Numbered from the stretch's first letter, positions 52,760-60,534 are shown. The stretch is 64,000 nucleotides of DNA from an uncultured Ruminococcus sp. (GCA_902785425.1 CACZYP010000011.1:37028-101027); one strand, 5' to 3'. Made by a program: numbers and translations. The notes: generated by a model not told the origin, from the letters alone.

Positions 52760-53728
52760 ATGCCGAACAAATTTACCCGTGAGATAACGATCCTCGGAGA
52801 GCGTGTTGATTATACGCTGGAGTATAAGAATATAAAAAACGTGAATATCCACTGTACCCCGGCGAAGGGCTTGTATATCTCTGCGCCTTATTATGCAGAC
52901 CTTGAAAAGATCGACAGTTATTTGCAGGATAACGGCGCACGTATACTTGAAGCTGTCCACCGTGCAAAAGCACCGATGAAGGCTCCTCCAAAAATACGAA
53001 CTGAGCGCCGTGAGATAACTATCTCCGGCAGGAATATCGTGTATGAGCTTAACTATAAGAATGTAAAGCGCCTGACGCTCTCAATAGGCGAGAAAGGCGT
53101 TCGTATCTCTGCGCCCACATTTGCAAAGCTTGCCGATATCGAAGATTTCATGCTCAAAAACAGCGATTTTATCACAAAGTCGATCGACAAGCACGAAAAG
53201 CTTGAAAAGGACAAGCCGAAGCTCAAAACTTTTTCATCGGGGGAGAGCTTTTATTTTCTCGGCGAGCGCAAAACGATACGTGTTGAAGAGGCGTCGAAAA
53301 ACTATGCCGAGATAAACGGCGGCGAGCTTTGTATTTATACGAAAGAGCCGGAAAACACTGCGCTCAAAAGTGTGATAATAGATTCGTTTTTAAAGCTGCA
53401 AAGCGAAATGAGAATACCGCTTATGTGCAGGGCGCTTTATCCGAGGTTCAGAGCTAAGGGCATAAAGTACCCGAAAGAATTTCGCTTCCGCAAGATGATC
53501 TCCTGCTGGGGCAACTGCCGCCCGGAACGCTCGATCGTTACATTCAGCACTTATCTCATACAGCTTCCCGAAAAATGCGTCGAGCAGGTCATCTGCCACG
53601 AATTTACTCATTTCCTGCACGCAGACCATTCAAAAGCCTTTTACGCACAGCTTGCCGAATTCATGCCGGACTACAAAGAATGCGAGAAGATCATCAAGCA
53701 GATGCAGAGGGAAATAATGCCGAGGTGA
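52760..53728 (+). CDS. YgjP-like zinc metallopeptidase with duplicated N-terminal domain
   Basis: 322 residues. The C-terminal half is the YgjP/DUF45-type domain: ISCWGNCRPERSIVTFSTYL, then QVICHEFTHFLHADHSKAFY, with HEFTH as the zinc site and the third ligand likely the later His. Family members are usually about 230 residues with one small N-terminal beta domain; here that domain occurs twice, residues about 5-70 (REITILGERVDYTLEYKNIK) and 85-152 (REITISGRNIVYELNYKNVK), clearly related in sequence. No signal peptide. Substrate unknown. Ribosome site AAGGGGGG. Confidence 0.82.
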   Translation: MPNKFTREITILGERVDYTLEYKNIKNVNIHCTPAKGLYISAPYYADLEKIDSYLQDNGARILEAVHRAKAPMKAPPKIRTERREITISGRNIVYELNYKNVKRLTLSIGEKGVRISAPTFAKLADIEDFMLKNSDFITKSIDKHEKLEKDKPKLKTFSSGESFYFLGERKTIRVEEASKNYAEINGGELCIYTKEPENTALKSVIIDSFLKLQSEMRIPLMCRALYPRFRAKGIKYPKEFRFRKMISCWGNCRPERSIVTFSTYLIQLPEKCVEQVICHEFTHFLHADHSKAFYAQLAEFMPDYKECEKIIKQMQREIMPR

Positions 53729-54110
53729 AGCGGCTTCTTAAATGAAAAATTGAAAATGGAAAATGGAAAATTGCGGTAAGGCTCACGATGTTCGCCTTTT
53801 TTAAAAGTGTGGAGTGTGGAGAGTGGAGTTGAAACGCTCACTACGTTCGCTTACTGAAAACTGAAAACTTAAGACTGAAAAATGAATAATAGAGGAAGCA
53901 CTGCGTGCTTGGTTAATACAAATCAACTCGGCGCAGCCGAGTTCCTTCACTCCACATTTATAAATGCAGGAGCGAATCGACTCCGAAATTTTCCATTTTC
54001 CATTTTCAATTTTCCATTAAGAAACTCTCCGAGGGCGAGTTTCGATACTCCACACTTCACACTTTTCATACAGTTTTCCTATTTTATATTTAAAACTATC
54101 AATTGGAAAA
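53729..54110. repeat. Nested heptad-arm elements before the amylase gene
   Basis: Outer left AATTGAA/AATGGAA arm (53746-53775), a degenerate hairpin, inner left GTGTGGA arm (53807-53830), AACTGAA-type heptads (53856-53883), AAGCACTGCGTGCTT hairpin (53897-53911), AACTCGGCGCAGCCGAGTT hairpin (53925-53943), a short inner right arm (53947-53960), GGAGCGAATCGACTCC hairpin (53970-53985), outer right arm TTTTCCATTTTCCATTTTCA (53990-54020), then an extra CCACACTTCACAC stretch. The shell order is as at 27.9 and 18.8 kb. No gene. Confidence 0.7.
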
Positions 54111-54150
54111 GATTTTTTTGTGTTTTTTATGCTAATTTGCTCAATTGTGG

Positions 54151-54179
54151 TTGCATTTTGGTTTGAATTGTTGTAAAAT
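54151..54179 (+). promoter_or_regulatory. Probable amylase promoter
   Basis: TTGCAT (54151-54156), 17 bp, TAAAAT (54174-54179). The -10 box runs into the palindrome at 54179-54210. Confidence 0.55.
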
Positions 54180-54210
54180 GTATAGGCGCCATTTTGGCGG
54201 TCTATACATT
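54179..54210 (+). promoter_or_regulatory. Palindrome over the amylase transcription start, possible operator
   Basis: TGTATAG and CTATACA at the ends, GCGCC and GGCGG in the middle around ATTTT, about 30 bp, located where transcription should begin and followed by TTTTATTTTT. It may be a repressor operator (binding would block initiation) or a terminator-like hairpin in the leader. Its place relative to the promoter favours an operator; this is inference. Confidence 0.5.
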
Positions 54211-54241
54211 TTTATTTTTCGTTTTGAAAGGTTGGATAGAA

Positions 54242-55957
54242 ATGTCACAATGGGTCAATAATTCTGTGTTTTACCACATTTATCCGCTCGGCTTTTGCGG
54301 ATGTCCCGAATTCAATGACGGACAGACGGAATACAGACTTGATAAACTTATCGACTGGATACCTCATCTCAGAAAGATGGGCGTTAATGCGCTGTATCTC
54401 GGCCCTGTGTTTGAGTCGCTCAAGCACGGCTACGATACGAGCGATTATTATAAGATCGACTGCCGCCTCGGCGATAACGCAAGCTTCAAAAAGATCTGCG
54501 AGGAGCTTCACGCAAACGGCATAAAGGTAGTTCTCGACGGCGTGTTCAATCATGTCGGAAGAGATTTCTGGGCGTTCAAGGACGTGCAGAAGTACGGCTC
54601 GAACTCACAGTACTGCGGCTGGTTCCAGAACCTCAGCTTCGGCGGCCGTTCTCCGTATGACGATCCGTTCTGGTACGAGGGCTGGAGCGGTCACTATGAC
54701 CTTGTAAAGCTCAATCTGAACAATCAGGCTGTAGTAGATCATCTTATCGGCGCTGTCGAAATGTGGATGAACGAATTCGGAATAGACGGTCTGCGCCTTG
54801 ATGCAGCCGACTGTATCGAGCCGAACTTCTTCAAGCAGCTTCGCCGCTTCTGCAAGACGAAGCGCTCCGATTTCTGGCTCATGGGCGAGATAATCCACGG
54901 CGATTACAACCGCTGGGCAAATCCCGAGATGATGGACAGCGTTACGAACTACGAGTGCTACAAGGGCATCTACTCTTCTCACAACGACAAGAACTATTTC
55001 GAGATAGCTCATTCGATGCAGCGCCAGTTCGCAAACGGCGGCATCTATCAGAACCTGTGCCTGTACAACTTCCTTGACAATCACGATGTTAACAGGATAG
55101 GCTCTACGCTGAGAAACCCGGCTCACCTTTATAATGCTTACACCGTGATGTTCACGATGCCCGGCGTGCCGTCGATATACTACGGCTCGGAATGGGCGAT
55201 AGAGGGCATGAGAACAAGAGAGAGCGACAGCATGCTTCGCCCGTGTCTTGATCTTGACACGCCGCTTGCAAAAACGCAGGCTATCGTGCCGCATATCGGC
55301 AGATTGTCGGCGCTGCGCAGAAGCTTCCCGGCTCTTTGCACAGGCAAGTATGAGAACGTCCTTATAAGAAACGAGCAGCTCGTTTTCAAGCGCTTTACGG
55401 ATAATCAGACGATAGTAGTTGCACTGAATATAAGCGACGGCGAATTCGGACTTGATTTCCCGATCGGCGGCGGCAGCGTGTTTACTGATGTTCTCGGCGA
55501 CGGCAGCGAGTTCAGAGTGGAGAATAACCACTGCTACGTAACTGTTCCCGCAAACGGCGCAAGAGTAATGCTCCTGCACAACGGGGAGTTTGATTATAAA
55601 AGTTTTAATGAAAAGAATGAAAAGGCGGAAAATAACATGCAGTCAGGAATGAAAGAAGACAGACAGATCACAATGGGTTCGGCTGAGGATAAGCCCGAGG
55701 TAGAGCTCAGACAGGAATGCGAGCCGATCGAAGTTGAGCGCAAGGTAAAGCTCGGCAAATACCGTAGCTGGGACGGCAGCATGTTTGCTGTTATAGCGCT
55801 TGCAAAGAACACCGATGACGGCGAGCAGTCTATCATTTACAAAGAGCTTTTCAACAACGGCAGCATCTACACCTGCGCCGCAAAGGGCTTTCTCGACAAC
55901 ATCGAAAACAACGGCCGCATCATGCCGAAGTTTGAGTATGTTGACCACGATGAATAA
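54242..55957 (+). CDS. GH13 alpha-amylase family enzyme with C-terminal DUF1653-like domain
   Basis: 571 residues, no signal peptide, so a cytoplasmic alpha-glucan enzyme. GH13 regions: VVLDGVFNHVGRDF (I), GLRLDAADCIEP (II, nucleophile Asp), FWLMGEIIHGDY (III, acid Glu), YNFLDNHDVNRI (IV). The barrel ends near residue 395 and a beta domain near 455. A charged linker (EKAENNMQSGMKEDRQITMG) leads to a last domain, KLGKYRSWDGSMFAVIALAK to MPKFEYVDHD, which resembles DUF1653, normally a free 70-90-residue protein. Likely a maltodextrin hydrolase or neopullulanase-like enzyme; specificity uncertain. Start ATG 54242 with AAAGG; the upstream open frame is noncoding. Confidence 0.87.
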   Translation: MSQWVNNSVFYHIYPLGFCGCPEFNDGQTEYRLDKLIDWIPHLRKMGVNALYLGPVFESLKHGYDTSDYYKIDCRLGDNASFKKICEELHANGIKVVLDGVFNHVGRDFWAFKDVQKYGSNSQYCGWFQNLSFGGRSPYDDPFWYEGWSGHYDLVKLNLNNQAVVDHLIGAVEMWMNEFGIDGLRLDAADCIEPNFFKQLRRFCKTKRSDFWLMGEIIHGDYNRWANPEMMDSVTNYECYKGIYSSHNDKNYFEIAHSMQRQFANGGIYQNLCLYNFLDNHDVNRIGSTLRNPAHLYNAYTVMFTMPGVPSIYYGSEWAIEGMRTRESDSMLRPCLDLDTPLAKTQAIVPHIGRLSALRRSFPALCTGKYENVLIRNEQLVFKRFTDNQTIVVALNISDGEFGLDFPIGGGSVFTDVLGDGSEFRVENNHCYVTVPANGARVMLLHNGEFDYKSFNEKNEKAENNMQSGMKEDRQITMGSAEDKPEVELRQECEPIEVERKVKLGKYRSWDGSMFAVIALAKNTDDGEQSIIYKELFNNGSIYTCAAKGFLDNIENNGRIMPKFEYVDHDE

Positions 55958-56290
55958 TTGACAATTGACAATGGATAATTGACAATTGCGGAAGCACTTC
56001 GTGCTTGATTTTATATTGGCATATGCAAAACTTGTAATTTATCTCACGGCAGCGAATGAAATGTGGATTTGTGATAGCTGATACAATCCAACTCGGCGAA
56101 GCCGAGTTCCGCAATTGTCCATTGTCAATTATTAATTGTCAATTAAAAAAAAGGGAGCGCAGCGACTCATTCACTCCACACTGATTAACCGCTTGTCGAA
56201 ATCAGCATTTTTCTAAAAATTGCAATAACGATTCAGACTGTAAAAGTAAATTTGTGTCTGATTTTACAAAAATGTTAATATTTTTTTAAT
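55958..56290. repeat. Heptad-arm element, AATTGAC type, then promoter region
   Basis: Left AATTGAC arm starts at the amylase stop (55957-55988), AAGCACTTCGTGCTT hairpin (55992-56006), A+T-rich spacer, AACTCGGCGAAGCCGAGTT hairpin (56090-56108), right arm TTGTCCATTGTCAATTATTA (56114-56145), and a GGAGCGCAGCGACTC hairpin (56154-56168). After about 56180 the sequence is A+T-rich leader up to the promoter of the next gene. Confidence 0.75.
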
Positions 56291-56297
56291 TTACCTA

Positions 56298-56326
56298 TTG
56301 ATTTTTCTTTTGGAGTGTTGTATAAT
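56298..56326 (+). promoter_or_regulatory. Promoter of the secreted surface protein gene
   Basis: TTGATT (56298-56303), 17 bp, consensus TATAAT (56321-56326), preceded by A+T-rich sequence that could be an UP element. With the AGGAGG site it predicts strong expression. Confidence 0.8.
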
Positions 56327-56384
56327 AGTGACACTGATATTTGTCCTATTATTTTTGCAATTCATTAAACAGGAGGAAATAGTT

Positions 56385-57464
56385 ATGAATAAGAAGATTA
56401 TCAGTGCTGCTCTTGCAGCTCTCATGATGTGTTCCACAGCAGCTATCGCTGCAAGTGCAGACGAGGTTGCAGTTGAGCCTGCAGGCGCAGCTGTTACTTT
56501 TGAGACTTCCGGTGACGCAGGTAAGATTAAGTTCGATATGGGCGACAGCTGGGATCACGGCGACAAGATTCTTCTCTACATGTGGGCAGAGAAGGAAGGC
56601 GAGTCCATGGGCTGCACAGCCGGCGAATGGGGCGGCGAAGCTACATGGGGTACAAAGAAGAATAAGATGACTCCCGTTGAAGGCGAGGACGGCGTAGTTG
56701 AGTCTTACGAGTTCGAGCTTCCGGATTCTTCTTGGAACGTATTCGTTATCTTCCACGATTCTACAACAGACGCTCAGACATGTAACTGCATTCTCACAGA
56801 GAACGGCATGGGCAAGACAGCAAGACTCACAGGCGAGACATTTGAGAACCCTGTTGACTCCGAGAAGGTTGCTCTTGACGTTGTATTTGACGGTGCAGAC
56901 GACTGCGGCGCACACAAGCTCATCACATCTACAGGTAACATCGTAGGTCACGCAATGGCTCCTAACGATGACGGCGCTTACACCGTTGCTAAGTACGTTT
57001 ACGACTACATGGGCAAGACAGATAAGGGCGGCGAAGAGTGCTGCACAGAGGCTAAGGTAGAGAACGCTATCAACCAGTTCAACACAACAGCTGACGATGC
57101 ATGGGCTAAGTTCCAGACATTTAAGGGTCAGGAAGGCTTCGAGGAGTACGATACTAAGGAAGCTGACGCTAAGAAGCTCATCAAGCCGACAGAAGAGAAG
57201 AAGGACGAGACAACAGATTCCGATAAGAAGGACGACAACAGCAGCAACAACAGCAGCAACAGTTCTTCAAAGGCTTCTTCCACATCTACAACAGGCACAT
57301 CCACAACAAAGACAACAACAACTGCTTCCGCAACAACATCTGCTACAGCATCTACAGAAGCAGCAGCAGCTACAGGCGACGCAACAAATACAGCAGCATT
57401 CGCAGTTGTATTCCTCGCAGCAGCAGCAGCAATGTTCTTCGCTCGCAAGAAGGTTGAGGAGTAA
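56385..57464 (+). CDS. Secreted, wall-anchored surface protein with a carbohydrate-binding-like domain
   Basis: 359 residues. Signal peptide MNKKIISAALAALMMCSTAA, cleaved probably after AAIAASA. Residues about 35-190 form a beta-rich domain with many Trp and Gly (DMGDSWDHGDKILLYMWAEK; AEWGGEATWGTKKNKM; VFVIFHDSTTDAQTCNCILT), a layout like starch-binding modules such as CBM26, but I cannot confirm the family. A helical part follows (about 190-270), then a Ser/Thr stalk, then AAATGD, a hydrophobic stretch and ARKKVEE, a sorting-signal-like end. AGGAGG and optimised codons suggest abundance. The amylase next door makes starch binding plausible. Confidence 0.72.
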   Translation: MNKKIISAALAALMMCSTAAIAASADEVAVEPAGAAVTFETSGDAGKIKFDMGDSWDHGDKILLYMWAEKEGESMGCTAGEWGGEATWGTKKNKMTPVEGEDGVVESYEFELPDSSWNVFVIFHDSTTDAQTCNCILTENGMGKTARLTGETFENPVDSEKVALDVVFDGADDCGAHKLITSTGNIVGHAMAPNDDGAYTVAKYVYDYMGKTDKGGEECCTEAKVENAINQFNTTADDAWAKFQTFKGQEGFEEYDTKEADAKKLIKPTEEKKDETTDSDKKDDNSSNNSSNSSSKASSTSTTGTSTTKTTTTASATTSATASTEAAAATGDATNTAAFAVVFLAAAAAMFFARKKVEE

Positions 57465-57479
57465 TTCCCGAATAAACAC

Positions 57480-57508
57480 AAAGCCTCTCCGAAAGGGGAG
57501 GCTTTTTT
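57480..57508 (+). terminator. Terminator after the surface protein gene
   Basis: AAAGCCTCTCC, GAAA loop, GGGGAGGCTTTTTT: strong stem with T run. Confidence 0.93.
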
Positions 57509-57707
57509 GCTTGACTTTTTTGGGGAACTATGGTAGAATACTAATTGACAATTGACAATGGATAATTGACAATTGGGAACCTCTAAAAACCCTTGATTTT
57601 AGCAAATCGAGTTAGAATAAACCGCTTGAATGCTGAATTTGTGTTTTTAAAAAGTGAGTTTTTAGAGAGGCGAGTTGATTATATTGGTGTTCTTTCGTAC
57701 TTATTGC

Positions 57708-57713
57708 TATAAT
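57708..57713 (+). promoter_or_regulatory. Possible -10 box giving a nearly leaderless transcript
   Basis: TATAAT at 57708-57713, with a poor TTGGTG (57684-57689) 18 bp before. Transcription would begin near 57720, only about 9 bases before ATG 57729, which has no ribosome site. Confidence 0.4.
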
Positions 57714-57728
57714 TGTGATTTAACGCTT

Positions 57729-58073
57729 ATGGATAATTTAATTGAGCAAAAGAGTTTTGACTTTGCTGTTCGTATTGTTAAGTTGTATAAGCATCTGTGT
57801 GAATCAAAGAACGAATATGTTTTATCAAAACAGATCCTAAGATGTGGCACGAGTATAGGCGCAAATATTTGTGAAGCACAGCAGGCTCAAAGTAAGCTTG
57901 ATTTTATTTCAAAGTTATCTATTGCACTAAAAGAGTCTTCAGAGTGTGAATACTGGGTAAAGCTTCTATATGCAACAGATTATCTTACAGAGAAAGAGTA
58001 TAAGTCGCTATTGAATGATTGTGTTGAGATTGAAAGAATCTTAACGTCAATAATAAAGACAAGCAAACAATAA
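57729..58073 (+). CDS. Four-helix-bundle protein of the 23S rRNA intervening-sequence (IVP/S23) family
   Basis: 114 residues from ATG 57729 (MDNLIEQKSFDFAVRIVKLY), which is the family start; an upstream in-frame ATG 57675 would add non-family residues. Signature parts: LSKQILRCGTSIGANICEAQ, then SKLDFISKLSIALKESSECE, YWVKLLYATDYLTEKEYKSL. The fold is a basic four-helix bundle that assembles as pentamers in the related Avd protein of diversity-generating retroelements. IVP genes occur in 23S rRNA insertions whose ends pair. Here it is intergenic, lacks a ribosome site, uses more A/T-ending codons than its neighbours, and is closed in by inverted arms. Confidence 0.85.
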   Translation: MDNLIEQKSFDFAVRIVKLYKHLCESKNEYVLSKQILRCGTSIGANICEAQQAQSKLDFISKLSIALKESSECEYWVKLLYATDYLTEKEYKSLLNDCVEIERILTSIIKTSKQ

Positions 58074-58109
58074 TTGTCCATTATCCATTGTCAATTGTCA
58101 ATTGAATAA

Positions 58110-58194
58110 GCGGGCGTGGTGAAATTGGCAGACACGCAAGATTTAGGTTCTTGTGCCGAACGGTGTGCAGGTTCAAGTCCTGTCGCCCGCACCA
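58110..58194 (+). tRNA. tRNA-Leu (anticodon TAG)
   Basis: Class II tRNA of 85 bases: acceptor GCGGGCG/CGCCCGC, D arm, anticodon arm CAAGA-TTTAGGT-TCTTG with anticodon TAG, long variable arm (TGCCGAACGGTGT), T arm GCAGGTTCAAGTCCTGT and encoded CCA (58192-58194). No promoter of its own is seen between the heptad-arm unit and the tRNA, so it may be read from upstream. Confidence 0.95.
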
Positions 58195-58200
58195 GTGATT

Positions 58201-58237
58201 ACAGCCGTAGGCTTTTTGCCTGCGGCTGTTTTTTTTG
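58201..58237 (+). terminator. Terminator after tRNA-Leu
   Basis: ACAGCCGTAGGC, TTTTT loop, GCCTGCGGCTGT (one G-T pair), then eight T residues. Confidence 0.93.
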
Positions 58238-58540
58238 TAGCTTGATTTTCTTTGATTGAGCGTATCGTCATGTCGATATGCCTTGTTGTGTTAACCACTC
58301 AGCCGCTTCGCTGTTAAACAAGCCCGATTTCTCATACAGCAATACGATCCAAGCGGCGAAGCCGCTTCCGCAATTGTCCATTGTCAATTGTCAATTGTCC
58401 ATTGAATAAGCGTTGCGAACAATGAAGAATGTTTTCGGCATTGAAAATTTTCGGCTGTCGAAATATTCCCGTTAGCATTCACATTATGATACCTTTTTTC
58501 TCAAAAATTTTGCAATATCTTAGAATTATTTGTACAAAAC
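58238..58540. repeat. Decayed heptad-arm repeat and A+T-rich leader
   Basis: A CAGCCGCTTCGCTG hairpin (58300-58313), a spacer, AGCGGCGAAGCCGCTT hairpin (58353-58368) and a right arm TTGTCCATTGTCAATTGTCA (58374-58404) without its left arm. After this the sequence is A+T-rich upstream region of the cyclase gene. Confidence 0.6.
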
Positions 58541-58543
58541 GTA

Positions 58544-58572
58544 TTGAAATAATTGTAAAACAATGATATAAT
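58544..58572 (+). promoter_or_regulatory. Promoter of the diguanylate cyclase gene
   Basis: TTGAAA (58544-58549), 17 bp, consensus TATAAT (58567-58572) with TGA before it; leader about 55 nt. Confidence 0.78.
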
Positions 58573-58636
58573 AATAATGTATTTAGTGATAATATGCCTA
58601 TTATGATACATCATTACGGCTTTTAGGAGTGACGTT

Positions 58637-60286
58637 ATGAAAATATCTAAAGATAATAAGTTCATGCTGTTCGCCGATGTTATGCTTGTGCTGATAATTA
58701 TTGTGAGCATTACCATTGTTTCTCTGTTTTTCAGAGCAAGAACGGCGATCTATAATGATATTTCCTACAATATGTCAAAGGAATGGCGTACTGCCGACGG
58801 CGCAGAGTATGCGCTCAATGAACTGCCGAAAGGCGATGTTGTGATTACACACACACTTGAGGGTATGAACCTTAACAGAATGCGCTTCTGCTGTGAGAGT
58901 ACCGATACTCACTTTACGGTAAAGTTCGACGGCGAAGTTACATATTCTTATTACACCGATCAAGCGGCTATCCTCGGACGTTCCTACGGCAAATACGTTC
59001 ATATGATACCGATCCCTCCCGATTCAAAAACGGTAACGCTGGAGCTTCACCCGATATATGACGGCGAAGCGGCGCTCATCAAGCAGGCTTCCGTTGAAGA
59101 TGCAGGCGTGTTTATGGCGGATATCTATCACGACGGACTTCCGAAATTCGCCGTATGTGTACTGCTTACGCTGTTCGGTGCGCTGATGATAATCACGGGC
59201 TTTACCGATAAGGTAACGGGCGAGTCTATGATAAATCCGTTTTCACTCGGTGCGTTCGCTGTGTTTGTCGGTATATGGTCGGCAAATGATACGATGATAC
59301 TTCAGGTCTATACACAGCACCCCGAGATCGTAAGCTTTACAAGATATCTGTGCCTGATGTTCGTGGTTTATCTGCCCGTTTCGTTTATGGCAAGCTCCAC
59401 GAACCACCGTGACACGATCCTGCTTCCTATCCTGCTTTCGCTGACGCTGCTCAACTTCCTGATAACGATGTTACTGTCAGCGCTCAGGATAAGCGATATG
59501 CACCTGATGCTCCCGTTCTCGCATGTAAATATAGTTATCGCATTGTTCATGACGATCTACCTCATGGTGAAAGCAATACGAGCCAAAACGATAGATAAAA
59601 CGTTCAGGCAGACCGTAGTTGTTGCAATGACGTTTGCATCTCTCGGCGTTGCAAGCGACCTGCTGCACTACATACTCACAAGCGGCACGCTCAACGACAC
59701 AAGCTTGTTCACACGAGTAGGCGTATTTATCTTTGTAGCGCTGCTCGGCGTCTACATGATACGGAAGCGTACACAGCTTGCGCTGAAAAAGGAGCGTGCG
59801 CAGGTGATCGAAAAGCTTGCATATACAGACAGCCTTACAGGCCTTGCAAACCGTACAGCGTTCCACGAAAAGGAAGACGAGATACGTCAGAAGAACCTCG
59901 GCTGCATCGTTATACAGCTTGATATCAACTTCCTGAAAAATGTAAACGACGTCTACGGTCACTCCGAGGGCGATAGACATATTGTAGGTGCGGCGCATAT
60001 CATTCGTGACAGCTTTGCCGATATCGGAACGGCATACCGTACCGGCGGCGACGAGTTCATAGTCATCGTTCAGAACAGCAGCTCCAATGTCGTTGAAAAA
60101 TCGCTCAAAAAAATAGAGGAGGGGGCAAAGAAGTATAACGCCGAAAACGATCCTCCCGTGCCGCTGCAGATAGCCTACGGCTACGCACAGTGCAATCGTC
60201 AGAACGACGTGCTTGAAGCAGCCGAACGCCTTGCAGATCAGCGAATGTACGAGAAAAAGCGTGAAATGAAATCTCATGCGAAATAA
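58637..60286 (+). CDS. Membrane-bound diguanylate cyclase (GGDEF domain)
   Basis: 549 residues. One membrane segment at about 10-31, an outside domain (about 32-175), then about seven membrane segments (176-375), a short coil, and a GGDEF domain (about 385-545): YTDSLTGLANRTAFHEKE, LDINFLKNVNDVYGHSEGD, and TAYRTGGDEFIVIV with the active motif intact. The layout matches the 7TM-DISM type of sensor. The usual RxxD inhibition site five residues before GGDEF is missing (the aligned residues are A and G), so product inhibition is not expected. It makes cyclic di-GMP from GTP. Input signal unknown. Confidence 0.9.
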   Translation: MKISKDNKFMLFADVMLVLIIIVSITIVSLFFRARTAIYNDISYNMSKEWRTADGAEYALNELPKGDVVITHTLEGMNLNRMRFCCESTDTHFTVKFDGEVTYSYYTDQAAILGRSYGKYVHMIPIPPDSKTVTLELHPIYDGEAALIKQASVEDAGVFMADIYHDGLPKFAVCVLLTLFGALMIITGFTDKVTGESMINPFSLGAFAVFVGIWSANDTMILQVYTQHPEIVSFTRYLCLMFVVYLPVSFMASSTNHRDTILLPILLSLTLLNFLITMLLSALRISDMHLMLPFSHVNIVIALFMTIYLMVKAIRAKTIDKTFRQTVVVAMTFASLGVASDLLHYILTSGTLNDTSLFTRVGVFIFVALLGVYMIRKRTQLALKKERAQVIEKLAYTDSLTGLANRTAFHEKEDEIRQKNLGCIVIQLDINFLKNVNDVYGHSEGDRHIVGAAHIIRDSFADIGTAYRTGGDEFIVIVQNSSSNVVEKSLKKIEEGAKKYNAENDPPVPLQIAYGYAQCNRQNDVLEAAERLADQRMYEKKREMKSHAK

Positions 60287-60530
60287 GATAACAGCAGATT
60301 GCGGATAGGTACTGTAGCGGTATCTATCCGTATTTTCTTAAAGAAACAAGAGAATATCCGGAAGTTTTTGCCCCGCTTTTTTCAAAAAGCGGGCAGGGTG
60401 CAGGGGCGGCGCCCCTGCAAAAGCGAAGCACAAAAAAGTGATCAGCGTTATAAACAGAGCAGGCACGAGGCGAAGCCAATGTGCCGGACGGGAAACTGAC
60501 AAAGCTCCGTATTTTCTCAAGCCGAAATAA
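60287..60530. repeat. GC hairpin modules
   Basis: A CCCCGCTTTTTTCAAAAAGC-GGG hairpin (60372-60394), GTGCAGGGGCGGCGCCCCTGC (60397-60417) and a GCACGAGGCGAAGCCAATGT module (60463-60482). The order and sequence match 14036-14233, so the two gaps share one composite element of roughly 150-190 bp. Confidence 0.65.
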
Positions 60531-60534
60531 ACCG

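Larger units (their letters stand above)
57543..58104. mobile_element. Heptad-arm unit enclosing a four-helix-bundle protein gene
   Basis: The left arm (57543-57575, AATTGAC-type heptads with one AATGGAT) and the right arm (58073-58104) are inverted copies that differ at about one position over 31 bases. Between them lie a palindromic leader (57581-57674, CTCTAAAAAC pairing with GTTTTTAGAG) and the gene at 57729-58073, whose stop codon is part of the right arm. Other copies of these arms in the window hold only hairpins and spacer. tRNA-Leu begins six bases after the unit. That this is a mobile unit is inferred. Confidence 0.6.

Noticed and set aside
54605..55579. 324-codon minus-strand open frame
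   Set aside because: Opposite the GH13 catalytic regions; no ribosome site and no family resemblance.
57097..57555. 152-codon plus-strand frame rich in Gln and Arg
   Set aside because: An out-of-frame reading of the Ser/Thr/Ala-rich stalk DNA of the surface protein.
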